From Rhizobiaceae bacterium (GTDB lineage Bacteria > Pseudomonadota > Alphaproteobacteria > Rhizobiales > Rhizobiaceae), in the NCBI GenBank assembly GCA_027483885.1, contig JAIXTO010000245.1, positions 21,649 through 85,648 of the forward strand: a stretch of DNA of 64,000 nucleotides, given 5' to 3'. The notes under the pieces are model-generated. The model was given only the letters and a program-made list of their open reading frames with translations, was not told the DNA's origin and searched no databases. Position numbers and translations under genes: made by a program. Below are positions 60,272-64,000 of this stretch, piece after piece. Each line of letters opens with the position of its first letter. The stretch's first letter is position 1.

Positions 60272-60630
60272 TAAAGAGGACGTGCCGGGTGCGGCCCTTT
60301 CAACCGGGTGCGCAGGAGATGCCTGCTCACCCTTGCTCGGCCTGCACCTTCACGCCGGAAGTCGTTTTTCTTCAAAGTCTTGCGCGTCGCTTGCTGTGGA
60401 AAGCCCGTTGGGCGCGGTTGTGACCGTGTGATGTCTTGATCCGCCTCCTCTTATTCGATTGCCCCCTTCCCAACCGCACATGTTCAACTGCGGCGGCCGT
60501 CAGACATGGGCGGTTTCCTGTTGTCCACCGCGCAAGATCGGTATCGTAAATTTTATTGCGATTAGCCATTTACAGCTAACATGTTAGTGCGTTATCAAAG
60601 CTTACTCACGTTGGAGGAGGAGCCTTGCAG
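60272..60630. other. Intergenic region with an operator-like palindrome at its right end
   Basis: 359 bp with no supported gene. A 9-bp direct repeat CCGGGTGCG (60285, 60304) is near the left end. The right third is AT-rich and contains the palindrome described separately. Confidence 0.5.
60576..60587. promoter_or_regulatory. Palindrome CTAACATGTTAG, candidate GntR operator
   Basis: A perfect 12-bp palindrome 43 bp upstream of the DapA-family gene's start region. The third gene regulator in this run, a GntR/FCD protein, is encoded immediately downstream and is the natural binder. Confidence 0.45.
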
Positions 60631-61515
60631 GTGACCCAGAAATTCGGCCTTTCGGCTGCACTCACAAGCCCGTTCAGCACGGACGGGACGATAGATATTG
60701 AACACATGATCGCCCATGCACGCCGTTGCCTCGCGCAGGGCTGCAACAGTGTCACCCTGTTTGGCACCACCGGCGAAGGATGCTCCATCGGCAGCCGCGA
60801 ACGCGAGGCAGTGCTTGGCGCCTTTCTCGAAGCCGGGATCTCGCCATCGAACATCGTTGTCGGCGTGCTGGTGGATTCCATCGAGGATGCTGCAGACCAG
60901 GCATCACAAGCCTTGTCTGCCGGGGTGCGCAACATTCTTCTTGCCCCGCCGTCCTATTTCAAGAATGTCAGCGATGACGGACTGTTTGCCTGGTTCTCGG
61001 CCGTTTTTGCAAAGATCGGCGCCGGTGCCCGCGATATTCTTGTCTACAATATTCCGTCCGTCACCATGGTTGCGCTGTCGGTGGAGCTGGTCGGGCGTCT
61101 TCGCGCTGCCTTCCCCGGCATCGTCACCGGCGTCAAGGATTCGTCGGGCACCTGGTCCTATACCGAACAGCTGCTGAAAGAACACGGCGATCTCATCATC
61201 CTCATCGGGGATGAACGCGATCTGGCGCGCGGCGTGCGTCTTGGCGGACAGGGCGCAATTTCCGGTGTGGCCAATTTCCTGACGCAGGACGTGAGAGCCA
61301 TGGCCGTCGATGGGCGCGACGACAAGCGCATCGAGGATCTAGTTGTGGAGCTTCTGAAGTTTCCGGTAACACCGGCGGTCAAGGTGCTGCTATCTCATAC
61401 CACGGGAGAAAATGTCTGGCTTGACGTGCGCGCGCCGCTGATTGCCCTCTCGGCTGAAGATCGCGCGAGGATCGAAGGGGCCTTCGACAGGCTGTTTCAC
61501 CAAAAGGCAGCCTGA
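60631..61515 (+). CDS. DapA-family aldolase/lyase (second)
   Basis: A 294-residue TIM-barrel aldolase: GTTGEGCSIG loop, catalytic Tyr in ILVYNIPS, Schiff-base Lys in GVKDSSGTW. GTG 60631 is chosen because AGGAGG lies 10 nt upstream; a TTG at 60625 with 4-nt spacing is the alternative. The superfamily covers DHDPS, N-acetylneuraminate lyase and KDG-type aldolases. Clustered with a GntR regulator and a CUT1-type importer, so it is probably a sugar-acid lyase rather than a lysine enzyme. Confidence 0.88.
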   Translation: MTQKFGLSAALTSPFSTDGTIDIEHMIAHARRCLAQGCNSVTLFGTTGEGCSIGSREREAVLGAFLEAGISPSNIVVGVLVDSIEDAADQASQALSAGVRNILLAPPSYFKNVSDDGLFAWFSAVFAKIGAGARDILVYNIPSVTMVALSVELVGRLRAAFPGIVTGVKDSSGTWSYTEQLLKEHGDLIILIGDERDLARGVRLGGQGAISGVANFLTQDVRAMAVDGRDDKRIEDLVVELLKFPVTPAVKVLLSHTTGENVWLDVRAPLIALSAEDRARIEGAFDRLFHQKAA

Positions 61516-61538
61516 GGCCGCCTCAAAAGGGAGTGGGC

Positions 61539-62198
61539 ATGGACGAGAACGGCGAACAGACAAGCCTTCGGGAGCGTGCGTATGAGAGTTTTACGCAGCG
61601 CCTTCTGTTGCGCGATGTTCGTCCGGGCCAGTTCATCTCGCAACGTCGCCTTGTCGAGCTGACGGGACTGCCTCTCGGCGCAATCCGGGAGGCCATTCCG
61701 CGGCTTGAGGCGGACGGGCTGATCAAGACCGTGCCGCAGCGGGGCCTGCAGGTTGCCCATATCGACCTCAACCTCATCCGCGAGGCTTTCCAGTTCCGCA
61801 TGTTTCTCGAAAAGGAAGCGCTGGCGCTTTTCACGCTGTCGGTGTCGGACGAGGAAATCGCCAAGCTGTTGAAGGACCATCGCGAGATTGCCGAAGCCGC
61901 AGCCAATGGCAAGGTTTCGAGCGAACTCGATCAGCATGCCCAGGCGGTTGACTGGGGCATGCACGACGCCTTTATCGACCGGCTCGGCAATTCGATCATC
62001 TCGAACGCCTACCGGGTCAATTCTATCAAGATGCGCCTCATCAACCAGGAGCGCTTTCGCATTGCAGGCCACGTGGCCTCGGTCATGAAAGAGCATCTGG
62101 CCATTCTCGAAGCGGTCGAGCGACGCTCGGTGGACGAGGCTGTGGAGCGGCTGTCTGCCCATATCCGCAACGCGAGGGACAGGGCGCTGGCCGTATAG
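61539..62198 (+). CDS. GntR-family regulator, FCD subgroup (second)
   Basis: A 219-residue repressor with winged HTH (GQFISQRRLVELTGLPLGAI then LEADGLIKTVPQRGLQV) and an FCD helical domain (FQFRMFLEKEALALF; HDAFIDRLGNSII). ATG 61539 follows AAGGGAG by about 6 nt. It lies 23 bp after the DapA-family gene and 48 bp before the binding-protein gene, so all probably form one operon that it autoregulates. Confidence 0.9.
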   Translation: MDENGEQTSLRERAYESFTQRLLLRDVRPGQFISQRRLVELTGLPLGAIREAIPRLEADGLIKTVPQRGLQVAHIDLNLIREAFQFRMFLEKEALALFTLSVSDEEIAKLLKDHREIAEAAANGKVSSELDQHAQAVDWGMHDAFIDRLGNSIISNAYRVNSIKMRLINQERFRIAGHVASVMKEHLAILEAVERRSVDEAVERLSAHIRNARDRALAV

Positions 62199-62207
62199 GA
62201 AACAAAG

Positions 62208-62227
62208 CCGGGATGAGGAGATCCCGG
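62208..62227 (+). other. Intercistronic stem-loop between gntR and the binding-protein gene
   Basis: CCGGGAT / ATCCCGG (7-bp perfect stem, 6-nt loop GAGGAG) lies between the gntR stop and the binding-protein ribosome site. No T-run follows, so it is more likely an mRNA-stability or partial-termination element than a full terminator. Confidence 0.4.
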
Positions 62228-62246
62228 TTCAATGGAGGAGAAACGA

Positions 62247-63578
62247 ATGACGCATTCATGGCTCAACCCCACGCGCCGTGGGTTCCTGGCCGGCACCACC
62301 GCCATCGGCGGCAGCGCCCTTCTGGGCATCCGCCCGGCATCGGCGGCCGTTAACTGGAAAAAACACGCCGGCACGACGCTGGAAGTCAATCTCGTCAAAA
62401 GCCCGCGCAGCGAAACGCTGATCAAGTATCTCTCGGAATTCGAGGCGCTGACCGGCATCAAGGTCAATGCCGAGGCAACGCCTGAGCAGCAGCAGCGTCA
62501 GAAGGTCGTGATCGAGCTGTCCTCGGGCAAGCCGAGCTTTGACGTGGTGCATCTGAGCTACCACGTGCAGAAGCGCCAGTTCGAAAAAGGCAAATGGCTT
62601 GCCGATATCAGCGGCTTCCTGAAAGATCCGTCGCTGACCGATCCGTCGCTCGTCGAAAGCGATTTTGCCGAAGCCGGCATGCAGTTTGCCAAGGATCAGG
62701 CCGGCGTGCTGCGCTCGCTTCCCTTCTCGGTGGATTACTGGATCGTCTACTGGAACAAGGATCTTTTTGACGCCAAGGGCCTCAAATACCCTCAGACATT
62801 CGAGGAAATGGTCACGGCGGCCGAAAAGATCACCGATCCCTCCACCAATACCTATGGTTTCGTCGCGCGCGGCCTGAAAAACGCCAATACGCCGGTCTGG
62901 ACATCGCTGATGCTGGGCTATGGCGCAAAGCCGATCGGTGCCGATGGGAAACTTTCAACGGATACCAAGGAAGCCGTAGAAGCCGCCAAGCTCTATCAGC
63001 GCCTGATGACGAAGGCGGCCCCTCCCGGCGTTTCCGGTTTCAACTGGGCAGAAGCGCAATCGGCCTTCCTGCAGGGCAAGATCGGCATGTGGTTTGATGG
63101 CGTCGGTTTTGCCCCGCCGATCGAAAATCCGGAAAAATCCCGCGTCGTCGGCAAGGTCGGTTATGGCGTCATGCCGAAGGGTCCGGCCGCACAGGCTGCC
63201 GGCACATTCGGCGATGGCCTCGGCGTTGTGGAAGCCAGCACCAAGAAGGAAGCTGCCTACCTGTTCTGCCAGTGGGCAATCTCGCATGAGATGGGCGCCC
63301 GCCTGCTGCAGGCCGGTGCCGGTGTTCCCTTCCGCCAGTCGATCCTGGAAGACCAGAAGGTGCGCGAAGGCGTGAAAATGCCGGCCGCCTGGCTCGATGC
63401 GGTGGTCGGCTCCGGCAAGGTGTCGCAGCTGGCGCTTCCGGTCATCATTCCGGTGACGGAATTCCGCGACACGTTTGGCGTCGGTCTCACCAACATGATC
63501 GGCGGTGCCGATCCGGCAACCGAACTGAAAAAGGCGACAGAACAGTTCGCACCTGTCCTGGCGCGAAGCGAGGGATAA
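62247..63578 (+). CDS. ABC transporter substrate-binding protein, family 1, Tat-exported
   Basis: A 443-residue sugar-type receptor. The signal peptide is twin-arginine type: NPTRRGFLAGTTAIGG with RR at residues 10-11, cleaved probably after ASA. Mature features: VNLVKSPRSETLIKYLSEFE, DVVHLSYHVQKRQFEKGKWL, GFNWAEAQSAFLQGKIGMW. ATG 62247 follows GGAGGAG by 6-8 nt; an in-frame ATG 15 bp earlier is the ribosome site itself. Its stop overlaps the next start (TAATG). Receptor for the CUT1 importer that follows. Confidence 0.92.
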   Translation: MTHSWLNPTRRGFLAGTTAIGGSALLGIRPASAAVNWKKHAGTTLEVNLVKSPRSETLIKYLSEFEALTGIKVNAEATPEQQQRQKVVIELSSGKPSFDVVHLSYHVQKRQFEKGKWLADISGFLKDPSLTDPSLVESDFAEAGMQFAKDQAGVLRSLPFSVDYWIVYWNKDLFDAKGLKYPQTFEEMVTAAEKITDPSTNTYGFVARGLKNANTPVWTSLMLGYGAKPIGADGKLSTDTKEAVEAAKLYQRLMTKAAPPGVSGFNWAEAQSAFLQGKIGMWFDGVGFAPPIENPEKSRVVGKVGYGVMPKGPAAQAAGTFGDGLGVVEASTKKEAAYLFCQWAISHEMGARLLQAGAGVPFRQSILEDQKVREGVKMPAAWLDAVVGSGKVSQLALPVIIPVTEFRDTFGVGLTNMIGGADPATELKKATEQFAPVLARSEG

Positions 63579-64000
63579 TGGCCTCCGTGAGCATGGAAAA
63601 CACATCCGCCGGTACGCGCGGCGCCAAGAGGAGCAAGCCCACGCGGCTTGCTCCCAACTACTGGCCCTTCGTCATTCCGGCGCTGGTCGTCATCTCGGCC
63701 GTGATCGTCTTCCCCTGGGTGTTTACCTTGTGGATGAGCGCGCATCGCTGGACGCTCGGCCAGGAGCAAAGCTTCATCGGTTTCGAGAACTATATCCGGC
63801 TGGCGAGCGATGGCCGTTTCTGGGATTCTCTCTGGCACACGCTGCTTTACACCGTCTTGTCTGTGGTGGCGCCGCTGTTTCTGGGAACGCTCGCGGCCCT
63901 GGTGTTCGATGCCGAGTTTCCCATGCGCGGTTTCCTGCGCGGCGTGTTCGTCATGCCGATGATGGCAACCCCGGTTGCCATCGCGCTGGTCTGGACGATG
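63578..64000 (+). CDS. ABC transporter permease, CUT1 (MalF/UgpA) type, N-terminal part
   Basis: The open frame begins with ATG at 63578, overlapping the previous stop by one base, and runs past the window edge (141 residues visible). It shows an N-terminal cytoplasmic Lys/Arg-rich stretch, the first helix (YWPFVIPALVVISAVIVFPW), SAHRWTLGQEQSFIGFENYI (typical of UgpA/MalF) and the second and third helices. A second permease and possibly an ATPase should follow beyond the window. Confidence 0.9.
   Translation, partial: MASVSMENTSAGTRGAKRSKPTRLAPNYWPFVIPALVVISAVIVFPWVFTLWMSAHRWTLGQEQSFIGFENYIRLASDGRFWDSLWHTLLYTVLSVVAPLFLGTLAALVFDAEFPMRGFLRGVFVMPMMATPVAIALVWTM

Noticed and set aside
60285..60312. 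Direct repeat CCGGGTGCG twice
   Set aside because: Too short and only two copies; expected by chance in GC-rich DNA.

Overview
The window is a gene-dense, GC-rich (about 60%) stretch of an alphaproteobacterial genome, most likely Rhizobiaceae (Rhizobium/Agrobacterium-like). The signs are many ABC uptake operons each with its own regulator (LysR, LacI, GntR, MarR, AraC), two Ku genes beside a LigD, and an accessory-replicon style of catabolic cassettes. I see no rRNA, tRNA, CRISPR array, insertion sequence or phage gene. Assignments come from reading translated frames and motifs; no database search was run.

Layout. 1-4386: the end of a peptide-type (family 5) ABC operon with an unusual fused permease-ATPase. 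4461-6413: an alpha/beta hydrolase divergent from an AraC regulator. 6495-8745: an acyl-CoA ligase divergent from a MarR regulator. 8761-10753: a D-amino-acid aminotransferase-like enzyme and a D-2-hydroxyacid dehydrogenase. 10924-22322: a catabolic cluster with a second family 5 ABC transporter (fused double ATPase), a DapA-family aldolase, a cytoplasmic sialidase-like protein, PdxA2, an iron-type alcohol dehydrogenase, a GntR regulator and a four-carbon acid kinase. PdxA2 plus this kinase is the known pairing for D-threonate-type acids.

22595-33045: a leftward run with a Na/Pi cotransporter-like protein, a metallophosphoesterase, a dual-specificity-type phosphatase, a binding-protein-dependent ABC transporter, an inositol-monophosphatase-family enzyme and a LacI regulator. 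A 32-bp perfect palindrome sits in front of the phosphatase/ABC genes. The gene set reads as import of a phosphorylated or phosphodiester compound, stepwise dephosphorylation and handling of the freed phosphate. This is my best candidate for an undescribed system.

33491-43520: an MscS channel, an FdhF/YdeP-type molybdo-oxidoreductase, a RES/Xre toxin-antitoxin pair, a GH25 lysozyme-like lipoprotein, a Pmp3-type peptide, a TauE/SafE exporter and a secreted S10 peptidase. 43593-48034: a non-homologous end-joining block (small unknown ORF, Ku, LigD, convergent second Ku). 48421-50456: EptA and DgkA, which together modify lipid A and recycle the diacylglycerol by-product.

50503-60271: a third family 5 ABC operon (DppB, C, D, F, binding protein) continuing into a CocE/NonD peptidase-like hydrolase and a CapA-family protein, with a divergent LysR regulator. 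60631-64000: a DapA-family aldolase, a GntR regulator, a Tat-exported sugar-type binding protein and the start of its CUT1 permease, cut by the window edge.
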